Assembly: GCA_026545765.1 (NCBI GenBank)
Contig: CM048841.1
Coordinates: 89,324,636-89,388,635, forward strand
Reading direction: 5' to 3'
Length of the DNA: 64,000 nt
Source of the DNA: Plantago major
Lineage: Eukaryota; Streptophyta; Magnoliopsida; Lamiales; Plantaginaceae
Shown here: positions 42,202 to 53,965 of the stretch, one piece after another
Numbering within the stretch: position 1 is the first letter of the stretch
Layout of the letters: every line of letters begins with the position of its first letter
Program-made: the position numbers and the translations under genes
Notes under the pieces: model-generated
Told to the model about the DNA's origin: nothing
Seen by the model: only the letters and a program-made list of their open reading frames with translations
Databases searched by the model: none

Positions 42202-44396
42202 TTGTCGACCAACGGCGGCGGCGGTAGGAAATCTGTAGCTCAAGAGCGATGGGTTCGGGAGATGTCAAGAAATTCTTCTTCTCTGTATGTGACGAATTTT
42301 CCGGAGAATTGGAACAACAACCATTTGAAGGACAGTTTAAAGAAAGTAGGTATGGTAAGAGATGTTTTTATTCCAAGCAAGAGAAACAAGGCGGGAAAGA
42401 AATTCGCATTTGTCCGGTTTAGTAGTGATGAGAAAATTCGCATTTGTCTGGTTTAGTAGTGATGAGAATATTGAAGCAATTTTGAAGGTGGTTCAAGGAC
42501 TTTCGGTTGGTAATGTGCAGATTATGGCAAACATAGCAAGGTTTGATAGGAATGTTGGTGAAAACGTTGGAACAGTAGGTAAGGGTAGACATATTATTCG
42601 TGAGCAACGGAAAAGGGTAGATGGCATGAGCTAACTTCAGGTGACAAAAAATTACCAATCTGAGAAGAAACAGTTGGTTACAAGCCTTGAATTTAAGGAG
42701 GGAGGTCCCCTCAGTCCAAAGGTGAAGAAGATGGAGGAAGGGAGGAGTCATCAGTTGAGAATTGGGAGAGTGGCTGTTTTTGTGCCGGATAAGGAGAGTG
42801 TTACTTGGGCAAAAAACTGTTTGATTGGCATCACAATTAAGGAGTTTACACAAGAAGAAATTATTGAATTTCTTGCGGCAAGAGGCTATGTTCATACAAA
42901 GGTTAGTTGCTTGGCGAAGGACGTATGGGTTTTGGATTCTGCTTCACAGGAGGATCGGGACAGATTGTTAGAGGAAGATCGAAGTTGGTTGGAGCTATGC
43001 TTTTGCAGTATTCGGAGGTGGAATGAATCTGATGTGAATGGGAGAAGAAAGACGTGGATTTCAGTTTTTGATGGGCCATTACATGCATGGAGTGATCAGT
43101 TGTTCCGACGAATTAGCAATATGATTGGGAAAACTGTGAAGATTTGTCAGAATACTTCATTAAGAGCAAATTTACAGTTTGGTCGAGTTCTCGTGGAAAC
43201 ACCTATTATGAAAACGCTGTGTAGAACTATTTCAGTGAAAATCTGGGAGAAAGTATACAACATTAGAATCATTGAAGATTGTTCGTGTCAGAAGCATCAC
43301 AGTTCTTGGTCTGGTCAAGATTTTGTCTCGACGACGGAGTTAGATGTGGAGGTATCGGAGGAGGACGTTTCCAATGAGGAATTAGACGAGGAAGCCGAAG
43401 AGTCTTTGAACGCTGCAAAGGAGGAGTTTGGTGTGGAACAGAATATTTATGAGGAGTTTAATGTTCAGAGTTGGGAATTGGAGAATGAGGATGTTGGAAT
43501 TGACAAACCAATATCGAATGCACTGGAGTTACAGAAAAAAGACAGAGATGTGAGTAATTCTCGTATGGAACAGGAAGAAAATATTAATGAGGCTTTGAGA
43601 TTTGAAATAGATAAAGCTTGTTGGACTGTTTTGGGAAGGAGTCTCCTAATGGACCAATTACAGTGGACTTAGCCCAAACAAATGGGGCCTGCTCAAAGGA
43701 AAAAACGGATGCATTGGATTTAAACTGTGGAACCCATGAAACTCAGGATAAGATCGACCTGACTGGAGCTATTGAGAGAGAGAGAGAGATGCTGCAGATT
43801 TCGGTGAAGACACAATTTCACCAAATCGACCTGTAGAGCGGACGAATTTCCAATCAACTGTGGATTCGGATGATCCTTTCAATTTATATCCACTTATTCT
43901 CAACAATCATCCTCCAGCTCCAAATTCTAGGAAAGTCAAAAAGAAAAATATAAGTGATGTACTATTGACAGCGGAGAAGAGAAGTGTGAATCCGGTGAGA
44001 TCGACAAGGGCGGTGCAGCATGGGAGTGTGGATGTTGCTAATAATGAAGGCATAATTGGCATCAATCGCACTTTGAAACGAGGTAGGAAGCCGAAGCTAT
44101 CCAATTCAATGGTCAGATTATCTATGGAGATACGGAGTGATGAAGGACCCACAGATAGTGAAATCGGAGCGTGCAACAGGTTGGTGTGGAAACGGAAAGC
44201 CGAGGAGGAAGCAATTGCATTGTGGGAGTTGGGAAATAACATGGGTTTGTTAAGAAAGGAGGATAAGGAGTCGACTGTGGAAAATTTTGTAGCGTGGGAG
44301 CTGAGAGAGAATGGAGTGCAAGCTAATTCAGCTGAAGATGGATTTCTTGGGGATAAGGAGATGACAGTGGTTGTCAATGAGGATAATCAGATTTAA
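42202..44396 (+). pseudogene. LINE ORF1 (RNA-binding, RRM + DUF4283-like)
   Basis: The RRM reads SSSLYVTNFPENWNNNHLKD and KFAFVRFSSDE. At 42401-42468 a 34-bp segment containing AAATTCGCATTTGTC is tandemly duplicated, which shifts the frame in the middle of the RRM. The DUF4283-like part follows at 42641-43672 (DVWVLDSASQEDRDRLLEED, WISVFDGPLHAWS). Acidic C-terminal sequence continues in other frames to 44396. ORF1 of plant L1 elements packages the RNA; this copy is not translatable. Its stop overlaps the ORF2 start at 44377. Confidence 0.75.
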
Positions 44397-47300
44397 TGTA
44401 AGGGGTTTGGGAGCAGGATGAAAAGGAGTAGTGTTCGAGAATTGGTGGCTGCGGAGAAAGTGGACTTGTTGTGTTTGCAGGAAACTAAATTGGACTTTGT
44501 GGATAGAAGACTAGCATCTATCTTGTGGGGAAGTGACGATTGTGATTGGGTCTTTAGTGGGTCGGAAGGATTTTCGGGTGGATTATGCTGCGTTTGGGAT
44601 AAAGCAGTGTTCCATAAGACTGATTTGTGGGGGGAGAAAGGTTTATTGGGGATTACTGGATTCTGGAATGGTATTTTGGTGAACATTGTGAATGTTTACG
44701 CTCCATGTAGTCTGGATGGTAAACAGGAGGTGTGGAGGTTGTTGGAGGAGAAAATGAGAGGTAAGGAAGAGAGGTGGTGCATATGTGGAGACTTCAATGT
44801 AGTACGAAACTCAGAAGAAAGACATGGCAGGAGTAAGTTGGGTAGGGAAGTGGAGATGAGAGATTTTAATGGTTTCATTGAAAATATGGGATTATTCGAT
44901 TTGCCTCTGGAGCGTCGTAAGTTCACTTGGTATAGGAGTAATGTTAGTTGTGTGAGTCGGCTTGATAGGTTTATGTTGTCAAGTTGTTGGGTTGAAAGCT
45001 GGCCGAATCTAGTGCAATCTGGGCTGAAACGTAAAATTTCGGATCATACTGCGATTTTATTGCAGGAGGATATTCAGGAGTGGGGTCCTAAACCGTTCAA
45101 GTTCATGAATTTCTGGATTAAAGAGAAGGGTTTTCGGGAGTTAGTGGAAAAGGAATGGAAAGAGTGTAAGGTGACAGGCTGGAGCAGTTATGTGTTCAAA
45201 GAGAAGCTGAAGTTTTTGAGGGAGAAAATTAAAGTGTGGCATCGTGAGAAATTTGGCAAACTGGATCAACAGATAGAGGAAAAGGTTGGAAGAATTGGTG
45301 AGATGGATAGGAGAGCAGAGTTACATCAACTGGGGGAAGAGGAAGTTGTGGAACAAAAGCTGGTGTGGGGAGATTTGAATAAATTGCTGGAGATTAAGGA
45401 CACTATTCGGTTCCAACAGGCAAGAAGTAAATGGGTGAAGGAAGGCGACACCAATTCTAAGTTTTTTCATATTAGTGTAGCAAAAAAGGGTCGCCAAAAG
45501 TTGTTGTGTGGACTGAGAATTAAAGGTCGCTGGAAAGAAGGGGCAAAAGAGCTGAAAGATGGAATACGAGATTACTTTCAAGACCATTTCAGTACAGGTA
45601 AAGTCAAGAGTAAAGGTCGGCCGATTTGTTTGTCTGGAAGCAAAATCAGTACAGATAGCTGCGACTTTTTAGAAAAACAGTTTGATGAAGAGGAAATTCG
45701 GCAGGCTGTGTGGGATTGTGGGGTGGACAAATGTCCGAGTCCGGATGGGTATAATTTTCACTTCTTCCGAGAATTTTGGGAACTATTGAAGCCGGATTTT
45801 TTGAAGCTGTTTCAGGATTTTTACAGTAAATCGAAATTGGTTCGGGGGTTGAATACATATTTTGTAACTCTGATCCCAAAGACTAGGAATCCTACTGCCA
45901 CTGAGGAGTTCCGACCTATTTCTTTGATTGGAAGTCTATACAAGGTGGTTTCGAAAGTTCTTGCAAACAGGCTATCTAAGGTAATTGAGGAGGTCATATC
46001 CATGTTCCAATCAACTTTTATTGGGGATAGAAATATCCTTGACGGAGTCGTTGTGGCAAATGAGATAATTGAAGAGGCAAGAAAGAAGAAGAAAAGTCTG
46101 TTTTTATTGAGAGTAGACTTTGAAAAAGCCTACGATTCAGTCGATTGGGAGTTCCTTTTGGGAATGATGGAGAGTATGGGTTTTGGTCGTAAATGGTGTC
46201 AGTGGACTTATGAATGCATATCAACAGCTGAAGCGTCAATTCTTGTGAATGGCAGTCCTACAAACAATTTCACATGGAAAGAGGTCTCCGTCAAAGAGAC
46301 CCGTTATCGCCTTTCCTGTTCCTTATTGTGGCGGAGGGGATTAGCCGGATGATGTTGCAGGCATGTAGTGGTGAGTGGTTTTGACCATGCTCGGTGGGGA
46401 AGGAGCAGGTTGAGATTTCTCATCTCCAGTTTGCTGATGACTCTCTATTTTTTGGAGAGGCTGTGGAGGAAAATCTGAGAACCCTGAAGTGTGTTTTAAG
46501 ATGCTTTGAATGGCATTCTGGACTCAAAATAAATTTTTGAAAGAGCTTCTTGTACACAGTTGGGGTGAGTCAGGAGTGTGCGTCAAGTTGGGCTGATATT
46601 CTTAATTGTCGTATTAATGGGTTGCCGTTGTCGTATCTGGGTTTGCCAATTGGTGCAAGACCGCGTGACAAGTCTATATGGAAAAAAGTGGTAGACAGTG
46701 TGAAAAATAGGCTGGCTGCTTGGGAAAATAAATATCTATCGTTTGGTGGTCGACTTGTGCTCTTGAACTCAGTGTTTTCTTCTCTTCCTACCTATTTTCT
46801 CTCTTTTTTCAAACTTCCTGCCCATGTTCTAAACCTGTTAACTAGCTTACAAATGAATTTTTTGTGGAAGGGGGGGGGGGGGGGGGGGGAATTTGGAGGA
46901 TAATCGAAAAATAACTTGGGTTAAATGGGAAGTGGTGTGTCTGGAGAAAAATGAGGGGGGTTTAGGAGTAAAGGATTTTAGAGTGTTTAATGCGTCTCTG
47001 TTGGGAAAATGGGCGTGGAAACTTTTGTCGAGTGAGGGTAAGTCTATGTGGGAAAAAGTTTTGTCTTCAAAATATGGAAATTTCTCTAGGTGTGTGGAGG
47101 ATTGGATCAACGGAAAATTGAGGGATAAAATGTGGTCTTCTTGGTGGCGGGATTTAGTGAGTCTTGTGGGTCGTAGTAGGTGGTTTCGTGATGGGATGGG
47201 AACTAGATTTTGGGAGGATGAGTGGGTGGGCTGTGGTGTTAAGCTGAAGGTTGCCTTTCCGCGTCTGTATACTTTAGAAGTTAATAAGAGCTGTTGGGTT

Positions 47301-48067
47301 GGGGAGAGGTTGAGTAGTGTAAATGAGTCTGTTGTGTTCAAAGGTGTTTGGAGAATGAATTTATTTGTGTGGGAAGAAGCTTTACTTGACGAGCTTCATT
47401 TGTTAATGCTGAAAGTTGAACCTTTGTCACAGGTGCCGGATAGTTGGCTGTGAAAACTGTCTAAAGACTTGCAGTATTCGGTGAAATCAGGTTATGCTCA
47501 ATGGAGGCAGTCGAACTTTAACTTGCAGCTTGATTTTCCTGGTTGGTCTACAGCTGTTTGGAATAACTTGGTTCCGTTGAAGATAAATGTTTTCCTGTGG
47601 AGGGTGCTGCTGGACCGGGCGCCAACTCTAGGCAATCTGCGTCGAAGAAATGTTTTGTGGAATGACGATGATGCCCGGTGTCGAATTTGTAAGGAGGAAG
47701 TTGTGGAGTCCGCTGAGCATCTATTCTCTAAGTGTATAGTGATTGTCGAGGTGTGGAGGCTGCTGGGGAAATGGTTGGAGACTGATGTTAGTCTGACCGC
47801 GGTGGAAGAAAATATGGGTATTTTACGTCGTAAATTGCACTGTGAAGTGGCGAAAAATCCGCAAATATTCGGATCGACCTGTGGTTTATTTGGATTGCTC
47901 GGAATAATTTGTATTTTCAAGGAAACCCACTGGTACTTCTTGAGATTGTGGACAAGGTGAAAAGAAACTCTTGGTCTTGGCTTAAAGGAAAAAACATCGT
48001 GTCTAACTGTTACAATTTCAATGACTGGGAGCTTTGCCCGAGAGGAGTTTTGAATATGCTGAACTGA
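44377..48067 (+). pseudogene. LINE ORF2 (endonuclease + reverse transcriptase)
   Basis: Begins MRIIRFNVRGLG, overlapping the ORF1 end, then shifts frame near 44415. The endonuclease motifs are present: LCLQETKL, CGDFNVVRN, KISDHTAIL. Reverse transcriptase shows EEFRPISLIGSLYK, RVDFEKAYDSVDW and, after a frameshift near 46284 (LRQRDPLSPFLF), the catalytic QFADDS near 46430. A run of 20 G (46870-46889) shifts the frame again. The 3' part (VPLKINVFLWRVLLDRAPT, RCRICKEEVVESAEHLF) is the zinc-binding RVT domain. It ends at a TGA at 48065-48067. Non-functional because of at least four frame breaks and a TGA near 46540. Confidence 0.85.
46870..46889 (+). repeat. Homopolymer of 20 G
   Basis: Uninterrupted G tract inside LINE ORF2; prone to replication or sequencing error and to quadruplex formation. 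Confidence 0.9.
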
Positions 48068-48605
48068 GAGATCTACTGTGGATTAGCTGGTGGTCCTTGG
48101 GACTTTCGGTAAACTTGTTTGTTTTGGTCTTTTGTCTGCAAACTCTGCTGGCTCTCTTATGTTGTACTTGAGTTTAATACTGCATTACAGGTCGATTTGG
48201 TTCCACCCCTTGATCTCTTGATTTTTTTAGTTTGCCTTGATGGACATCACCACCTATACTTTCTTCCTATCTGGGTGGTATTTCCCCATCTTGGTGCACG
48301 CTCTATCTCCAATCTCTTGGCGAGGCATCTCGGTGGCTCGACATACTAGACGTTGGAGGTATCATGTTGTTATTCTGGAATGATCTGGAGATCGAGGTTC
48401 CGGCTGGGTTTGAATCGGGTCTGTTGTGCGTTTCGATTTTTTCTCTTCTGAGTAGCTGTTTTGAGTTTGTAAGAGTGGCCTATGTATTGTTTTGTGGTTG
48501 AGATCCTGTTCTTGTGTTTAGACGGTGTATTTTGGAACATTCCTGATGTTCCTTGGAGTAATAATATCTTTTAATTCTTCAAAAAAAATCTTTCTTTATA
48601 ATATG

Positions 48606-49110
48606 TAAGATCGTTAATCGTACCAATATATAAACAGTGGAGAATTATATTGAAGGTAAATGTGGTTTAATACAAGTTCAAATTTTAAATGGATTAAGAA
48701 GAACGTTAATCGTACCAACATATAAACCTAGACAACAATTTTTGATTAACCGCGTCGCCTCAATCAATTAGTGGTTTAGCGTTAAATTTTTTACAAAGTT
48801 AACTTCTTAAAAAAAATTATCATGCGGAAATTTTATACATACACTTTTGGTTAATGTAACATTAGAGTACAATGTACTCCATAAGGTCGTTACCGCCCCT
48901 TATATTGATGAAACTTTACACAAATATTTGAGAGTAAGGCTATGTTCTGTTCGTCTGAACAGAACTGAACTCGACTGATCTGATGGAACTGAACCATGAA
49001 CTGAACTGAATTATTTGTAGTATAAAAAACAACTAAGCAGAACATAACCGAACTGAATTGAATGAATCTGAACTGAACTGAAATTAATGAGTTTTCAGAT
49101 GAAGAGCCTA
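48606..49110. other. Non-coding stretch with short repeats
   Basis: A 24-bp word beginning CGTTAATCGTACCAA occurs at about 48611 and 48703. From 48955 to 49085 imperfect copies of GAACTGAACT dominate. No gene. Confidence 0.5.
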
Positions 49111-49114
49111 AGTC

Positions 49115-49475
49115 TAAAAGGAGACGATTTCTAGATAATATATTTAAAGACGGACCTAGGTTATTAATAAAACTTTGATATTATTAGTCAAAACGTCTAT
49201 ACTATGTTTTGTCATATTAGAAAATAATCAATTTCATTAACAACATAAATGTTTTAATAAGATGGATTATCTATAGACGGACTTGTATTGTTAATAAAAA
49301 CATCCATGTTGTCAATCAAAATATATATATTGTTAACAAAATGTATTTTTTGTGTATGAAAAACCATAAATGTTAACAATATAGACATTTTGATTAACAA
49401 TATGGATGTTTTTATTAACAATATATGTCCGTCTTTAAATAAGTTATCTAGAGACCATCTCTCAAGAGACTTTGT
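49115..49475. mobile_element. Inverted-repeat (foldback/MITE-like) element
   Basis: The left arm (GGAGACGATTTCTAGATAA ... TTTAAAGACGGAC) pairs with the complement of the right arm (GATGGTCTCTAGATAACTT ... TTTAAAGACGGAC). The interior repeats TTAACAATATAGAC-like words in both orientations. About 360 bp, AT-rich, non-coding; the ends and target duplication could not be fixed. Confidence 0.55.
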
Positions 49476-49575
49476 GAAAGTGTATTTGTTAAGAGAAAAT
49501 TTAATATTGGATTATATTTTTTTGTGAATTCAAGTGCTAGCTTACAAACTCATATGATGTGCTATTTTATTTGCT

Positions 49576-50200
49576 ATCAAACCGTAGTCGTTGGAGCGAG
49601 ACAAATTGTTAATAAACCTCTACTAATCAACGCTTCAACAAGAAATCCCCAACGCGTATGAACACTAGAAATTGTCTATTCGAGCAATCAACAACAATCG
49701 AACAATCAATCAAAGCAACACGAAGATTTACGTGGTTCGGTTTTCACCTACATATCAAATCTTCCACTAATCACCAACAAAGAACATATTACTAAGGATG
49801 AATCAACACCGAGTTCAAGCTTCTAGCTACTCTATTTTTCTCCTAACGGCCTTCTGGTGAATTGCTATGAACTGCTCTACAAGAAAGTGAATTACAATGA
49901 CGACTTATGATCTAACAAAGTTACAAGATGTTTATATACTCCAATTTGACTGATAATCGCTTCAACGGTTTCTGCAAGTTAGTTACGCAGATAACTAACT
50001 CTTCCTCTCAAATTACCAGAGTCAATCAAATTAAGACACGTCGCCATTTCATGTCACCATCTCTCGTCCTATATGTGTTAACTTCCGTGTTTCTGCAACA
50101 CCAAACATAACACATCCGGTGCTCCAGTAACACCAGTCCTCCATCATTCATTCATTATTCAATGTTCTCCCAACACCAACCTTTATTATGTAGATATCAA
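49576..50200 (-). mobile_element. Possible LTR fragment
   Basis: Contains AGATTTACGTGGTTCGG, a word often found in plant Copia LTRs and similar to one in the Copia LTRs at 56361 and 61418 of this window. It also contains a TGTTGGGAGAACATTG-like start on minus (near 50180). No paired LTR or internal domain. Confidence 0.35.
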
Positions 50201-50229
50201 GATAACCAGCTCACTCCAACATAGACTTG

Positions 50230-50770
50230 TCCCACTCCATTGCGAATATACTACTACTGTCACGATTTTTTACAAGGAAGAGTAGTTTTGTCTCTAGAGT
50301 CTAGAGAGAAGAATTGGGCAAAAATGAAGAGAGGAGAAGGAAAGGAAATACAAAGGACTGGATCATTCACCATTGGGAATATACTACTGCTGTCATGATT
50401 TTTTTCGTCACTAGTGGTGGAAAATAACTTGAGACGTACGTAGTGACGAAATTCGTTTGTCTCCATAAGGGATAGATATCTGGCTTTCTTCTGACGAAAG
50501 TGGCTTTTGTGTGACGGGGATATAGTAAAAAAAGACACGAAAATATTGTCACTAAAGCCTGTGTTTATTGGGACGAAAACTCTTTGTGCCGGAAATTATG
50601 GACTATTGAGACAAAATTTCAAATTTGTCCCAATGAACCTATGGCGACGCGTTTTAGCCGACAATGCATGTGACAATTTTATTTGTCACAAGAAGTTCTT
50701 GTGACAAAAAATCCATCATCTATCACAAAAATTTTCGCCACAAAAATGTCTTCTTCTTTTTATTGTAGGC
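50230..50770. other. CACTA-like MITE remnant
   Basis: Inverted words such as GACGAAATTCGTTTGTC and GTGACAATTTTATTTGTCAC, and a TTTTTATTGTAG terminus at 50757-50768, resemble CACTA MITEs. A ~33-bp segment (AATATACTACTACTGTCA) is duplicated about 130 bp apart. Ends not established. Confidence 0.35.
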
Positions 50771-50929
50771 CAAAGTTTTGGAAAATATAAGATTTTCCTA
50801 AAAGATAGGAAAATCAAGTTTTTTTGCGATTTGGGTTTTAACAGTCTGACCAGCCGAGTTTCTTAAAAAACCACCGAGACACACATTTTTCATTATGATT
50901 TTTAATAGATTATGTTATGGTTTTAAGTT

Positions 50930-51185
50930 GTTAGCATCGAAAGTTTCAGTTACAGTTTTAACGTATTTTGTTAATGTTTTAAGATATGATGTGATGGTTT
51001 TAATGCGTCGGTATTGTATGTTTTAATTATAATTTTAACCTCTCTTGTTAATGTTTTAAAAGATGGTGTGATGGTTTTAAGGAGCCATGATAGTTTTAAG
51101 ATGGCTTGTTATAGTTTCAAGTGACAATCTAATATCATCAAACCACCATTAAATAGGTCTAAAAGTTTTAGAGATACCATTAAAA
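50930..51185 (-). repeat. TTAAAAC-type motif array, left half (minus orientation)
   Basis: GATGGTTTTAAG, GATAGTTTTAAG and GTTATAGTTTCAAG words at about 19-22-bp spacing; the orientation is opposite to the right-half array. Confidence 0.65.
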
Positions 51186-51529
51186 CATCAATAAACAAGC
51201 TTATAATAAGCTACTTGAAATATTTAGTCATTAATTATAATATTGAAATAGTGATCCAAAGGTTTTAAAATATCTAGTCTCATAGGAAAAAAGGTACAAT
51301 AAACGTTCATTCGGTGTTTTTTTTTTTTTTTTATGCAAATGCAAACTAAGTTGTTAAAATAGGTCTTTTTTTTATTAAACTTGGTGAACTTCGGCTTCCT
51401 GCCTTTTGTTGCTTCAATATTGCAGTGACACATCTAAGAGACCTATCATCAAACTCGACGTCATCATTAGCACCTGTTTAAAACATTCATTAACTGGGTT
51501 AAAGTCATAACAACTCTCATCAAAACTAT

Positions 51530-52200
51530 CACATTGGTGCTTAAAAACAAAGATGGAACGTGCAACACATTCTAAAAACAGTAACATTTATGCTTAAAAA
51601 CATAACAGTGCATCTTAAAATATAACAAAGCAGGAACATGCAACACAATCTAAAAACAGTAACATTGATACATAAAACCATAACCGTGCCTCTTAAAACT
51701 ATAACAAAACATCTGCAAAAAATCAAATCATAAATATTTCTCAGAAGCTAAAACACTAACGTTGATGCTTTAAACTACAACATTAGGTCTTAAAATTATA
51801 ACATATGCGCTAAAAACAATAACATGCAGCTACTCAACATAAGATAAATATAGTAACATTAATGCTTAAAACAATAACAGTGCATCTTAAAACTATAACA
51901 AAACCTCTTAAAACTATAACAAAGCACAAACATGCAACACAAGCTAAAAGCAGTAACATTGATGGTTAAAACCATAACAGTGCATCTTAAAACTATAACA
52001 ATGCCCCTTAAAACTATAACAAAGCATTTGCAAAAAATAAAATCATAAATATTTCACCAGAGGCTAAAAACACTAACGTTGCTGCTTAAAACTACAATAA
52101 TAGGTCTTGAAACTATAACATATACGCTAAAACAATAACAGGTGGAAACATTCAAGACAAGCTAAAACCATAACAATGATGCTTAAAACTATAACAAAGC
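51530..52200 (+). repeat. TTAAAACHATAACA motif array, 21-bp period, right half
   Basis: Runs such as CTTAAAACTATAACAAAAC, CTTAAAACTATAACAAAGC and GTTAAAACCATAACAGTGC follow each other at exactly 21 bases in several blocks (for example 51860-51930 and 51960-52030). Confidence 0.85.
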
Positions 52201-52394
52201 ACCAGATTACGAAATTCGATTTTCACTGTACGAATTTCAGATCTGAAACTAGATCTGGAAACGCCAGATCGTAAAATCAACGAAAAATGAAAAATAAAAG
52301 GTCAGATTTCACTTCCAATTGAGATTTTAACGAAAAACGAGATGAATTTGTTGATTTGAACATTTTAGCAACTAGATCTGAAAATCCGGTGGAA

Positions 52395-52396
<2 letters not shown>

Positions 52397-52467
<71 letters not shown>
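52397..52467 (+). repeat. (GA)n microsatellite
   Basis: About 35 GA units in the leader-like part of the MULE-like element. Confidence 0.95.
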
Positions 52468-52470
<3 letters not shown>

Positions 52471-52784
52471 ACCGGTACGATTTGATTGCCTCCGTGTTGG
52501 AGCACCATAATTTCCGGCGGAGAATATGGAGTGAGTGATGGGAAAGAGAGAAAAATATGAATGTTTCTCTCGCTATGGCTTTTGTAGAGAGAGAAAGATA
52601 GTTTAGTTGTGTGACTTTTGTGAGAGAGTGTGTTGCTATAATTGGGGGTATTTATATAAAAAACTACTGACCGGTTTGTAGTGTTTCTAACCGGTTCCGG
52701 TTCTTTATTGTGAAAACCGAATTTTCCTATAGATTAGGAAAATCTTCCCTTTTACTATACATACTCTTTTTGTAGTGGGTATCC

Positions 52785-53402
52785 GCATTGCTATTTGTGG
52801 TACTCATGCACCATTTGCACCGTTGCAACAATTTAATAATGTGCCCGACTTCCAATTCTCATGCAATATGTGAATCAACATTAGTTTTGCATATGAACTA
52901 CTGTTGTTTGTGAGGGAAGAATATCTGAGAATGGTGGAGCTAGTAATTACTACTTGCAATAATAGACAATCTAAGATATTATTGCATGGTATGAGAATTA
53001 TTAATATAAATGACTAGATACTATATTTATACAAGTTCAAACTGTTAGATGGAATGAATTATGGTATCAGAGCTGCCTAATTCTTTACAGGTCGAGCTTT
53101 TAGATGAGATTTAAATCTATCACATGGAAAGGATAGAATATAACACACCACCTAAAGTTTTAAGATAAAAATTTTATATATAGAACTAGTTAGTATGCAT
53201 CAAAGGAACACACAAGTCAGACGTATACTTCAAAGCCATCGAGCTCTAGCATACTTTGTTTAACATACTTTCTGAGATTATTTAAAGTAGTTTGTTAGTA
53301 TATCAGAAGAGTTAATTCTCATCAAGTGTCTAAGGTATTTTATGTCTCAAGTTGTTAATTGGGAGTAGCTTGAATTTAGATTTTTGTAAGTTCATTATTT
53401 AA
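52785..53402. other. Non-coding 3' flank of the pectinesterase pseudogene
   Basis: No gene. TGGTATCAGAGC at 53062-53073 equals a methionine-tRNA primer site, but no LTR or internal domain accompanies it. Confidence 0.45.
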
Positions 53403-53965
53403 TTACATAGTGAATATTGACCCAGACCCAAATCCATTGTTTTTGTACTCTCCAAAGTAAATAGTCGTGCACAAGACGTCCTTACTTGAGTGATCACAAT
53501 TGTAAATTGATTAACGGGATGAAAGACAACAAGAAAAGAGAACGAAAGTGTACGTACCTGTTGTGTGCGGAGATACCATGATTAGATCACCCCTCAGGCC
53601 CAACAACATTGCTTATTTCAGAGTATGAGAACACTACTGTTGCAAAACGCTTCCATGGCCTGCCTAGATATGCAAATCGTCCAGTGCATGTGATCTTGCT
53701 ATGCACCATCGAATAGCCACTATTCCGTTGTTCTCGTTTTGTTAAGTCATCCCTATAATGTGCTGTAATGAAGGCCTCATTATCCCCTGGTATGGTGTGC
53801 ATCTCTGTGTTCTACGCAGGAAGTTTACAAACATGATTTAGTTATAAATATAATTGACATGATAAAACTAACTTTAATTGGTGGTGGTAGTTGTACCAAG
53901 TAGAGAGACTGTCCCCTTCCATATATAAAATCAATTGTACCCTCTCTAGACAAACGAAATTCGTC

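Larger units (their letters stand above)
41936..48587 (+). mobile_element. Full-length L1-type LINE, mutated
   Basis: Flanked by ATCTTTCTTCATAATATG (41918-41935) and ATCTTTCTTTATAATATG (48588-48605), an 18-bp target duplication with one mismatch. It ends in an A tract (about 48580-48587). ORF1 carries an RRM and a DUF4283-like region; ORF2 carries an apurinic-type endonuclease, reverse transcriptase and zinc-binding RVT domain. Several frameshifts disable both. A second partial copy of the target word (about 41994-42015) follows the GAA tract, so the true LINE 5' end could be near 42016 instead. Confidence 0.88.
50781..52748. mobile_element. Non-autonomous MULE-like element with 21-bp-phased repeats
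   Basis: The ends are inverted: AAGATTTTCCTAAAAGATAG on the left and the complement of AAGATTTTCCTAATCTATAG on the right. Just inside the left end, AAGTTTTTTTGCGATTT resembles AGGTTTTTTTGCAATTT inside the left end of the MULE at 7531, suggesting the same family. No transposase. The interior consists of arrays of a TTAAAACHATAACA motif at 21-bp spacing, and the right side carries leader-like sequence with a (GA)n tract. Confidence 0.6.

Noticed and set aside
41871..42212. Poly-Ser and poly-Leu ORFs on minus
   Set aside because: Translation of the (GAA)n tract, antisense to the LINE.
42641..48067. Numerous minus-strand ORFs over 100 codons within the LINE
   Set aside because: Antisense shadows of LINE ORF1 and ORF2.
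52356..52538. ORF of alternating Arg and Glu
   Set aside because: Translation of a (GA)n microsatellite.
53062..53073. TGGTATCAGAGC, a perfect methionine-tRNA primer site
   Set aside because: No TG..CA LTR end immediately upstream and no gag or pol downstream; may be chance or a very old remnant.
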